Positions 1-6,157 of a stretch of 14,977 bases of DNA are shown here, one piece after another. This stretch comes from Thomasclavelia sp. (lineage in GTDB: Bacteria > Bacillota_I > Bacilli_A > Erysipelotrichales > Coprobacillaceae). The DNA lies in the NCBI GenBank assembly GCA_020025035.1, contig JAHHSU010000027.1:1-14977 (forward strand), in the 5' to 3' direction. The notes under the pieces were generated by a model. That model was given only the letters and a program-made list of their open reading frames with translations, searched no databases and was not told the origin of the DNA. A program made the position numbers and the translations under genes. Position 1 is the stretch's first letter; every line of letters begins with the position of its first letter.

Positions 1-276
1 ATCATAGCAGAAGAGAATTATGAAAAAGGGATATTATTTGGAATCGAAAAAGGAATCGAAAAAGGAAGAGAAGAAGGAATTGAAAAAGGAATCAAAAAAG
101 GAAGAGCGGAAGGGATAGCAAAAGGAATTAAAAAAGGGATACTTGAAAGTATACCTAAACAAGTAGAGATGTTAAAAGAATTAGATATTGATGAAGCAAT
201 CATAATAGAAAAAATGACAAAAATGTATAATATTACAGAAGAAGAAGTAAAAAAATATTTAAAGGTAGTAGTATAG
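1..276 (+). CDS. C-terminal part of an Rpn-like (PD-(D/E)XK) nuclease/transposase-family protein, 5' truncated
   Basis: An open frame enters from the left edge in frame 1 and ends at TAG 274-276, giving the last 91 residues. Nine consecutive four-residue units of the form Gly-Ile/Arg-x-Lys/Glu occupy 40-147. They are followed by a short helical end (MLKELDIDEA, EKMTKMYNITEEEVKKYL) of the kind found at the C-terminus of Rpn family recombination-promoting nucleases and putative transposases in gut Firmicutes. The nuclease core itself lies outside the window, so the family call rests only on the repeat tail and this ending. The gene is rightward and is followed after about 120 bp by a hairpin terminator. 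It shares no operon with the genes to the right and is probably unrelated to choline metabolism. Alternative: any protein with a charged Glu-Lys-Gly repeat tail. Confidence 0.6.
   Translation: MIAEENYEKGILFGIEKGIEKGREEGIEKGIKKGRAEGIAKGIKKGILESIPKQVEMLKELDIDEAIIIEKMTKMYNITEEEVKKYLKVVV
40..147 (+). repeat. In-gene 12-bp tandem repeat (G-I/R-x-K/E units)
   Basis: Nine 12-bp units related to GGAATCGAAAAA follow one another in frame, the first two being identical. The protein units are GIEK, GIEK, GREE, GIEK, GIKK, GRAE, GIAK, GIKK and GILE. Every third unit departs from the pattern, giving a 36-bp higher-order period. Because the array keeps frame, copy-number change would only lengthen or shorten the tail. 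Confidence 0.85.
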
Positions 277-395
277 AAAATATGTAAAAACTAAGTAAGG
301 GATGATAAAACCTTGAATTATAAGCATAAAGTGGAATTAAGAGGTAAAAATTTATTTTCTGTTACATAATTTATCTAGGAATAATTTTACAGAAT

Positions 396-425
396 GAAGA
401 TATTCTAATATCTTCTTTTTCTTTT
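396..425 (+). terminator. Intrinsic terminator after the Rpn-like gene
   Basis: A perfect inverted repeat, GAAGATATT (396-404) and AATATCTTC (407-415), is followed directly by TTTTTCTTTT. With a four-base loop the stem is 8 bp. It lies 120 bp beyond the stop of the Rpn-like gene with no gene between. Confidence 0.75.
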
Positions 426-610
426 ATAAATTTTGGGTACATATCAAAATTCGCTTTTTTTGGTGAAATTTTCATATAGAAGATAAAGGAAAGTGTAAAT
501 ATGTGTTAGAATTCAATTACAATTAAATAAATAAAATATTGTACAGACTAAAAGGATTTTATATAAGATAATGAAAACAGGTTCGATCTAATGAGTATTA
601 AATGCTAGTT

Positions 611-634
611 GTTATTAAAATTGTTTTTAATAAC
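611..634. repeat. Perfect 10-bp inverted repeat, function unknown
   Basis: GTTATTAAAA (611-620) pairs exactly with TTTTAATAAC (625-634) across a four-base loop (TTGT). Neither side is followed by a T run on its strand, so it is not a typical intrinsic terminator. It may be an RNA structure in a transcript crossing this gap, or simply chance in AT-rich DNA. Confidence 0.4.
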
Positions 635-670
635 GTATAGGATTAATAATGATATGGCATTCTTTATTTA

Positions 671-700
671 AAAAAACTATAGAAAAATTCTATAGATTTT
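671..700 (-). terminator. Intrinsic terminator of the leftward choline operon
   Basis: CTATAGAA (677-684) and TTCTATAG (688-695) form a perfect 8-bp stem with a three-base loop. Read on the minus strand, the stem is followed by six T residues (complement of 671-676). It lies about 48 bp past the stop of the permease gene. On the + strand the stem is followed by ATTTT, so weak termination in that direction is also possible. Confidence 0.75.
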
Positions 701-742
701 AATATGGTACATATTAGTTTATTTAAAAGTATATTAAAAATG

Positions 743-1666
743 TTATTTAAAAATCTTTTTTATTTGTAATGCAGATAGTAAACTTCCAATTACAGTAAGA
801 ATTCCAAAGCAAATTCCTATCATTGTTGGTTGAATATTTAGTAATAATAGGCTAAAGACAAGAGACCATGCACAATAAGTAATATTAAGAGCCATTGCCT
901 TAGCTGCACCAATTTGATGAATTGCTTTATAATAACATAGGTAAGAAGTTGTACCAAAAAGTGCTGCTAAAAAAATGATATATATTGTTTTGGATTGGAC
1001 AACTTCAATGGTTAAGGGCCAAGCCTTCATGCAGGTAATAATGACTAGACCATAAAATAAAGCAGATATAGATTGTCTAATTTGTAAGGCGTTTTCATCA
1101 CTAATATTAGGGTCTTTCATACCATATGCAACAATAACTGCTTCACTTGACCAACCTAGTATACATAAAAATGCAAAGAAAAAACCAAGGAATGGATGGG
1201 TGATATTGATGTTTTGAGGAGTGTAGCTTAATCCTATTACACCAATGATTGCAATGATTAATCCAATTATTTGATTTTTATTTAATTTTTCTTTTAAAAA
1301 TATAGCGGATAGTATTGCACCAACAGCAGGAAATAAAGCAGATAAAATAGCAGTATATCCTGGTCCAATATATTTAATTGCATTGACATATCCTGTCATT
1401 CCAATTGGTCCACCTAATAATGCCCCCAACATAATAAACTTTCCACTCTTTGTTTTTAGAGCTTTTTTCATATGATTAGTTTCTTTTTTGATTATCATAT
1501 TAAACCACAGTAATATCATTGAAAATGCATCATGTATAAATGTGCTGATAAATGGTGCTAAAAATATAGCTTGACTAGTGGAAACAAAGGTTGATGTAGA
1601 TAGTGCAATGCCAATAATTACTGTATCTAATCCCCAAAGTAATCCACCTAATAACCCGCTAATCAT
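743..1666 (-). CDS. licB: LicB-type choline permease (DMT/EamA superfamily)
   Basis: This 307-residue integral membrane protein has the ten-helix, two-EamA-repeat plan of the drug/metabolite transporter superfamily. LicB members import choline for phosphocholine decoration. Visible family features are GPIGMTGYVNAIKYIGPGYT (86-105), the EamA-type end of the first repeat FLKEKLNKNQIIG (123-135), GWSSEAVIVAYG (171-182) and GAAKAMALNITYCAW (253-267), the last being typical of LicB-like proteins. The ATG at 1664-1666 is preceded by AAAGGAG lying in the end of the upstream licC frame. The two genes overlap by 8 bp, which points to coupled translation. It is the last gene of the leftward operon and is followed by a terminator. 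Position beside a choline kinase and a cytidylyltransferase supports choline as the substrate; another DMT metabolite cannot be excluded from sequence alone. Confidence 0.87.
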   Translation of the reverse strand: MISGLLGGLLWGLDTVIIGIALSTSTFVSTSQAIFLAPFISTFIHDAFSMILLWFNMIIKKETNHMKKALKTKSGKFIMLGALLGGPIGMTGYVNAIKYIGPGYTAILSALFPAVGAILSAIFLKEKLNKNQIIGLIIAIIGVIGLSYTPQNINITHPFLGFFFAFLCILGWSSEAVIVAYGMKDPNISDENALQIRQSISALFYGLVIITCMKAWPLTIEVVQSKTIYIIFLAALFGTTSYLCYYKAIHQIGAAKAMALNITYCAWSLVFSLLLLNIQPTMIGICFGILTVIGSLLSALQIKKIFK

Positions 1667-2540
1667 GTTTTATCTCCTTTAATTGTTGATCAAGATAATG
1701 ATATTCATATAAATGATTGGATTTAATAAACGAAAAGCCAATTACATTTTCATCATGAGATTTAATTGGTTTAAATGAATGTAAATCAGATTCTTTGCAA
1801 TTTAATTGCTTTACAATTTGTTGTAAAATAGAAGAGGTAGTATTTTCTATATAAGAGCTATCGAATGTTCGTAGCTCATCTAATGAATCAAATTCAAAAA
1901 TAACATCATCATCATATTTTTTAATTTTCATTTTTAGTTTATCTAAATTTTCTAAATAAATTTCTTCCCAAAGTTTATGACTAGTAGAAGGATCTTGAAT
2001 ACATGATTGAAGTATAGAAGTAAATCGTTGACTAAACTCTTCACTAAAAAATACATGTCCTAACATAATCCAACTATTATTTCCACCTATTGTGATATCT
2101 TGAATGTAGTTATTTGCATCTACCTTTACGCACCATTCCTTTGTTAATCCTTGAACATAAGTAGTAGCATAATAAGATTCATCTACATATTCTTCAAAAG
2201 GATTGATATTAAAATAATTATCAGCTGAACAAATATACGTATTTTTTAAATAGTCTCTTGCTAGAAATAAGCTATAATGATTGTTTCTAGTCATGTATTT
2301 AGGGTTTTCAATTAATGTGACATGATAAAGATCTACTAGGTATTCAAATTTTTCTTTTTGATATCCGACTATTATGATAATATTTGTAATTCCTACTTGA
2401 TGAAGTTGTTTAATTTGTCGTTCAATTAGTACCTCGTTTTTTACTTTTATTAATGCCTTTGGTTTTTCATAGGAAAGAGGGCTAAACCTTGAAGAAACAC
2501 CTGCTGCCATAATAATGGCATTGTCTACTTTATAACTCAT
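1659..2540 (-). CDS. licC: CTP:phosphocholine cytidylyltransferase (LicC)
   Basis: This 293-residue cytoplasmic sugar-nucleotidyltransferase-fold protein is expected to make CDP-choline from CTP and phosphocholine. The nucleotide-binding start is IIMAAGVSSRF (9-19), with Lys28 in KPKALI. D107 (SADNYF) and D218 (FEFDS) sit at the places of the two metal-binding aspartates of the fold. W136 (KEWCV) and E216 match, from memory, choline-pocket positions of pneumococcal LicC. Pneumococcal LicC is about 229 residues. Here roughly 60 more follow, and this tail resembles the first strands of an APH/choline-kinase N-lobe (see findings). The ATG at 2538-2540 has AGGAG about ten bases upstream, inside the end of the fusion gene, which it overlaps by 11 bp; it also overlaps licB by 8 bp. 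It is the middle gene of the leftward operon and probably the working cytidylyltransferase of the locus. Confidence 0.88.
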   Translation of the reverse strand: MSYKVDNAIIMAAGVSSRFSPLSYEKPKALIKVKNEVLIERQIKQLHQVGITNIIIIVGYQKEKFEYLVDLYHVTLIENPKYMTRNNHYSLFLARDYLKNTYICSADNYFNINPFEEYVDESYYATTYVQGLTKEWCVKVDANNYIQDITIGGNNSWIMLGHVFFSEEFSQRFTSILQSCIQDPSTSHKLWEEIYLENLDKLKMKIKKYDDDVIFEFDSLDELRTFDSSYIENTTSSILQQIVKQLNCKESDLHSFKPIKSHDENVIGFSFIKSNHLYEYHYLDQQLKEIKHD

Positions 2541-4272
2541 ATAATCGATCTCCTAATTTGTTTTTTACAATTTCAAAATATTGTTTTGCATAATGATATT
2601 GATATAAAGAGTATTCACCAAATTCCACGCCTAAATGATGTTTATATTCACACCAATTACTCCATAATAAACCACAACAGGCAATGTATGCATATATTTT
2701 TAAACGTGTGATTTCTTGACAATGATGCTCAAAATAAAAATCAATTAATTGATCAACATGTATTTGATCATATAATGAATATATCGCAAACATCGCAATA
2801 TCAACATGTGGATCTTGCATTGCTGCATATTCCCAGTCAATAAGACGTATTTGATTATTATGAAATATTAAAAAATTATCTGGGACAGCATCGATATGTG
2901 AAAGTGTATATTCTTTTTCTAGACTATCAATGAAATTTTTGAGTAGATATACATTTTGTTTGGTTTTGGTATAATCTTTATAAATAGATTGATTGGTAGG
3001 CCATAAACTTTGATAATATTCTATTCTTTCAAAGATATCAAAAGAATGAGATACTTGAAAGTTAAAATGATGAAATTTTTTTAAAAACATCATACAATCT
3101 TTTACTTCTAAAGGATTATAAGGATCACAATTATGTGTTCCTTCAATAAATCTAGTTAGTTTATAACCATTTTTTGGATTAAAATAGAGAATTGGATCAG
3201 AAATATCTTTTTCTTTAATCACATGATACACTTCATTTTCATTAAAGCGATTAATTAGTTTATCTGTTCCTTTACCAGGAATTCGCATAATATATTTTTT
3301 TTGTTTTGTTTCAAAGAGAAATGATTTATTTGTCATCCCTGTTTTTAGTGCAGTAATATTGGTGATTTCATGTTTAGAAATTGCCAATGTATTTGTAATA
3401 ATATCGAATACTTCATGATTTAAGCAATTTGATTGGTAATCAATACGTTGTAAATCTTTACATTCATTAAATTCTGCGTATTTACTTTCTTCAATTATTT
3501 TTCCATAGAAGAATTTTGTAATATAAAGAATTTCTTCAAAATTACTGTGTTGATGAATTGGGTTATTGATAAGTGAAACTAATTTATCAATAAAAACATC
3601 ATAATCTGTTTCGTGTAAATAGCTAAGTCCCACCATTTTATTTCCTTTTGTAGTATTCATTAGTTTTTGATGATGTTTAGATAAGGTAATATTAGAATCA
3701 GGACTTAATTGATCACTTAGCATATACCATGAATAAGGCTCAAAGGTAGAAAATGGATTATCATAGAAATAAAGATCACAAGGGATAATATAACTATTTT
3801 TTAAATAATCTTTTGCTTTATATAATGAAAATAAACTATTAGATAAAGCATATTGGTCATTTACAATAAGTTTTACATTAAAGGAATCAATTAAGTATTC
3901 AAAACTTTCTTTTTTATAACCAACCACGACATAAATTTCATCAATATTTGCATCATGTAATTGATTGATTAGTCTTTCAATAATTATTTCTCCTTTAACA
4001 TCAATTAATGCCTTATTAATTTCTTGATTAATTGGAATCATTCTAAATCCTATTCCAGCTGCAAGGATAATTGCACGTTGTGGTTTGTTTTGGTCGATAA
4101 ATGCTTGACCACACGTAGTAATATGATAGTGTTGATCAATAAAGTTTAATTCTTGAAGTTGTTTAATTGATTGATTTATTTTTCCTAATGATGTAGAAGA
4201 TAGTGATGCTAGTGTACGTTGATTGGTATTAGGATGTGATTGTAAAATGCGAAGTAGTTGATATTTGTTCAT
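2530..4272 (-). CDS. licA: Three-domain LicCA-like protein: winged helix, nucleotidyltransferase, choline kinase
   Basis: This 580-residue protein has three parts. Residues 1-62 look like a winged helix (recognition-helix region about 23-41, wing about 45-55). Residues 66-290 are a nucleotidyltransferase fold with IILAAGIGFRM (68-78), K87 and D166. Residues about 295-575 are an APH/choline-kinase fold, with loop GMTNKSF (312-318), the R330 strand, the catalytic loop HIDAVPDN (459-466) and metal-binding DWEYA (479-483), which is the choline/ethanolamine-kinase form. The kinase should make phosphocholine from choline and ATP. In the middle domain the second metal aspartate is replaced by N269 (AEFNE), and no counterpart of LicC W136 is apparent, so its cytidylyltransferase activity is doubtful. 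Fused LicCA proteins are known, for example in Treponema denticola. It is the first gene of the leftward operon, with AAGGAGG ahead of the ATG at 4270-4272 and a good promoter upstream. The winged helix might make it an autoregulator; that is inference. Confidence 0.85.
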   Translation of the reverse strand: MNKYQLLRILQSHPNTNQRTLASLSSTSLGKINQSIKQLQELNFIDQHYHITTCGQAFIDQNKPQRAIILAAGIGFRMIPINQEINKALIDVKGEIIIERLINQLHDANIDEIYVVVGYKKESFEYLIDSFNVKLIVNDQYALSNSLFSLYKAKDYLKNSYIIPCDLYFYDNPFSTFEPYSWYMLSDQLSPDSNITLSKHHQKLMNTTKGNKMVGLSYLHETDYDVFIDKLVSLINNPIHQHSNFEEILYITKFFYGKIIEESKYAEFNECKDLQRIDYQSNCLNHEVFDIITNTLAISKHEITNITALKTGMTNKSFLFETKQKKYIMRIPGKGTDKLINRFNENEVYHVIKEKDISDPILYFNPKNGYKLTRFIEGTHNCDPYNPLEVKDCMMFLKKFHHFNFQVSHSFDIFERIEYYQSLWPTNQSIYKDYTKTKQNVYLLKNFIDSLEKEYTLSHIDAVPDNFLIFHNNQIRLIDWEYAAMQDPHVDIAMFAIYSLYDQIHVDQLIDFYFEHHCQEITRLKIYAYIACCGLLWSNWCEYKHHLGVEFGEYSLYQYHYAKQYFEIVKNKLGDRLYEL

Positions 4273-4301
4273 GTTTTACCTCCTTATTAAAATATATGAA
4301 C

Positions 4302-4330
4302 ATTATACGCTATTTATGAAAAAAGGTAAA
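4302..4330 (-). promoter_or_regulatory. Promoter of the leftward operon
   Basis: On the minus strand, TTTACC (complement of 4325-4330), a 17-bp spacer and a perfect TATAAT (complement of 4302-4307) form a sigma-A-type promoter. It lies about 30 bp upstream of the start codon of the kinase fusion gene. Confidence 0.75.
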
Positions 4331-4398
4331 TAAAAACAAGAAATAATCATGTTTTAATTAAAGATTTGTAAAATAGCTTTGTAGTATTATAAAAAAAT

Positions 4399-4427
4399 TT
4401 GCTTAATCAGTGTTTAAATGATAAAAT
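4399..4427 (+). promoter_or_regulatory. Promoter of the rightward operon (extended -10)
   Basis: TTGCTT (4399-4404), a 17-bp spacer and TAAAAT (4422-4427) with an extended TG at 4419-4420 make a plausible sigma-A promoter with a short leader before the first licD gene. A second weaker candidate lies just upstream: TTGTAA (4366-4371), 16 bp, TATAAA (4388-4393). Confidence 0.65.
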
Positions 4428-4462
4428 AACATGAATAATTTTATTTTTAATGAGGTGAAAAG

Positions 4463-5311
4463 ATGGAATACTCTAATGATCAGTTAAAGAAATTACAAAA
4501 GGTAGAATTAGAGATATTAAAAGACATATTAAAAATATGTGAAGAATATCATATTGAATGTTTTATGACCTCTGGTTGTGCTATTGGAATAGAACGCCAT
4601 CAAGGATTTATTCCATGGGATGATGATATAGATTTAGGAATGCTAAGGGATGATTATAATGTATTAGTAGAAGTACTTAAACGTGATTATAAAGATAAGT
4701 ATACAGTGATGAACGCTACTGAAAATACATTATATCCATTTCAACATGCTAATATCATGAAAAATGGAACAAAATGTACGCCTGTTATGTTTGATGGTAT
4801 TAAGTTTGATTTTGGAATAGATATTGCTATTTATCCTTTTGATGTTGTTCCAGATGATATAAAAAAACGAAAAAAACAATGTAGGATGTTGTTTCTATAT
4901 TCCAAGCTACGATTAGTAAGAGATATTAAAAAGCCGCATTTAATGATGAGCCCACTTCAAAATAAATTAGTATGGACAGTGTGTTATATTGCTCATTATG
5001 GAATGAAGGTGTTTGGGGTTTCTAGAAAATGGTTAAATCTACAATGGTTAAAATGGGCACAAAAATACAATAAGGAAGATAGCAAAAATGTGTGTTGTTT
5101 TTCATCCACGCATCCTTTAGATATGATGATTAGTAAGGAAGAACTATACCCATTAATTCAAAAACCATTTGAAGATATACTAATGAATGTACCAAATCAA
5201 AATCATAATTATCTTACACGAATGTATGGAGATTATATGACCCTTCCACCTCTAGAAAAAAGGAAGAATCACGCACCAAAAGAATTGATATTTGGAGATG
5301 AAGAACAATGA
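4463..5311 (+). CDS. licD: LicD family phosphocholine transferase, first copy
   Basis: This 282-residue cytoplasmic protein belongs to the LicD/nucleotidyltransferase-like family, which transfers phosphocholine from CDP-choline to sugars of teichoic acids or polysaccharides. The signature RHQGFIPWDDDID spans 45-57, with the DDDID cluster giving the metal-binding acidic residues. The family's C-terminal MYGDYMTLPP and KRKNH elements are present near 255-271. In the glycine-rich stretch before the signature, SGCAIGIERHQGF differs from the more usual GTxxGAxRH, with Cys and Glu in place of common Thr and Ala/Val. The ATG follows GAGGTGA (4451-4457). It is the first gene of the rightward operon and overlaps the next licD by 4 bp. 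Two LicD proteins with different acceptor positions are known in Streptococcus pneumoniae, so the pair may divide two sites in the same repeat unit. The acceptor sugar is unknown. Confidence 0.9.
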   Translation: MEYSNDQLKKLQKVELEILKDILKICEEYHIECFMTSGCAIGIERHQGFIPWDDDIDLGMLRDDYNVLVEVLKRDYKDKYTVMNATENTLYPFQHANIMKNGTKCTPVMFDGIKFDFGIDIAIYPFDVVPDDIKKRKKQCRMLFLYSKLRLVRDIKKPHLMMSPLQNKLVWTVCYIAHYGMKVFGVSRKWLNLQWLKWAQKYNKEDSKNVCCFSSTHPLDMMISKEELYPLIQKPFEDILMNVPNQNHNYLTRMYGDYMTLPPLEKRKNHAPKELIFGDEEQ

Positions 5312-6156
5312 TGAAAGAATATGATGAAAAAACGTTAAAAAAGTTACAAAGTATTGAAATGAAAATATTAAAGGATTTTGTAAAAGTCTGTGATCAAAAT
5401 GATTTAACCTATTTTGGATTAGCAGGTACAGGAATAGGTGCATTACGACATCAAGGATTTATTCCATGGGATGATGATATTGATATTGCATTACCTAGAG
5501 AAGATTTTGATAAGTTTATTCAAATTGCATCTACGCAATTAAGTGATGAATATGAAATATTAAATACTGCTCATGATGCAAATTATCCTTTAATGACCAC
5601 AAGACTTGTATTAAAAGGAACAAAGTTTAAAGAGTTTGCGTTAAAAGATATTGATTGTAATTTTGGTATATTTTTGGATTTATATCCATTTGATAATTTA
5701 AGTGATGATCCAAAAAAATTTAAAAAACAAGCTAGAATGGCTTGGTTTTGGTCTAAAATATTAATTCTTAGAAATGTACCACATCCTGTATTAGCTTTTA
5801 AAGGATGGAAAGCAAATCTAGTTCAGTTTATTTGTGCTTGTGTACATTATAGTTTGAAAATCATGCATGTAAAACAGCAGTGGATTTATCAAAAATGTTT
5901 AAGTTGGTGTACTAAATATAATCAACAACAAACTAAAAGAATTGGTTTTTTATGTGATACAAGCCCTTATACAAATATGTTTGATATTCAACATATCTAT
6001 CCACTTAGAAAATTACCATTTGAAGATATTTTATTGAATTTTCCAGCTGATTTAGAAGCTCATTTAACTTATATGTATGGGGATTATATGAAATTACCAC
6101 CAATAGAAAAAAGAAAAAATCATTATCCATATTGTTTAGATTTTGGAGATTACTAA
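5308..6156 (+). CDS. licD: LicD family phosphocholine transferase, second copy
   Basis: This second 282-residue LicD protein is a tandem paralogue of the first with the same overall plan. AGTGIGALRHQGFIPWDDDI spans 39-58, with ID following to complete the acidic cluster, and MYGDYMKLPPIEKRKNH lies near the C-terminus. Its glycine-rich stretch (GTGIGALRH) is closer to the family norm than that of copy one. The start ATG at 5308 overlaps the preceding stop in an ATGATGA arrangement, with GGAG at 5294-5297 upstream; ATG 5311 is an in-frame alternative one codon later. The reaction should be phosphocholine transfer from CDP-choline to a glycan on the cytoplasmic face, before export by the genes downstream. 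Divergence from copy one through most of the body argues for a distinct acceptor position, not a recent duplication. Confidence 0.9.
   Translation: MMKEYDEKTLKKLQSIEMKILKDFVKVCDQNDLTYFGLAGTGIGALRHQGFIPWDDDIDIALPREDFDKFIQIASTQLSDEYEILNTAHDANYPLMTTRLVLKGTKFKEFALKDIDCNFGIFLDLYPFDNLSDDPKKFKKQARMAWFWSKILILRNVPHPVLAFKGWKANLVQFICACVHYSLKIMHVKQQWIYQKCLSWCTKYNQQQTKRIGFLCDTSPYTNMFDIQHIYPLRKLPFEDILLNFPADLEAHLTYMYGDYMKLPPIEKRKNHYPYCLDFGDY
6145..6148 (+). promoter_or_regulatory. Ribosome binding site that fixes the flippase start at 6158
   Basis: GGAG lies in the end of the second licD gene, nine bases before ATG 6158. A TTG start at 6143 would overlap this site and has no other ribosome binding site at proper spacing. 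Confidence 0.7.
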
Positions 6157-6157
6157 T

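Larger units (their letters stand above)
277..742. other. Intergenic region without a recognisable gene
   Basis: This 466-bp AT-rich stretch separates the Rpn-like gene from the 3' end of the leftward operon. No convincing reading frame with a ribosome binding site is visible on either strand. It holds a terminator for the left gene (396-425), a perfect 10-bp hairpin with no T tract (611-634) and the terminator of the leftward operon (671-700). It also holds a weak promoter-like pair on the + strand: TTGTAC at 539-544, 17 bp, TATAAG at 562-567. Confidence 0.6.
4273..4462. promoter_or_regulatory. Divergent promoter region of the two choline operons
   Basis: This 190-bp non-coding stretch drives the activation genes leftward and the transfer/export genes rightward. 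Promoter elements for both directions are visible and do not overlap (4302-4330 minus, 4399-4427 plus). No terminator-like or riboswitch-like structure is apparent. A DNA-binding protein such as the winged-helix fusion could act on both operons from here, but no clear operator is proven. Confidence 0.65.

Noticed and set aside
18..203. A 61-codon open frame on the minus strand across the repeat tail
   Set aside because: It is the antisense shadow of the 12-bp repeat; it encodes a low-complexity Ile-Pro-Phe repeat and has no ribosome binding site.
441..478. Imperfect inverted repeat around the T-run at 455-461
   Set aside because: The stem needs a bulge and mismatches and has no T tract in the right place, so it is not listed as a terminator.
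578..596. GGTTCGATC resembling a tRNA T-loop
   Set aside because: The flanking bases do not form the T stem, and no acceptor or anticodon arm can be fitted around it.
4260..4480. Phase-variable short repeats at the choline operon starts, as in Haemophilus licA
   Set aside because: No tetranucleotide array or long homopolymer lies in either promoter or at the 5' end of either first gene.
5252..5443. A 63-codon minus-strand frame across the licD junction
   Set aside because: It is fully antisense to two well-supported licD genes and has no upstream ribosome binding site or family resemblance.
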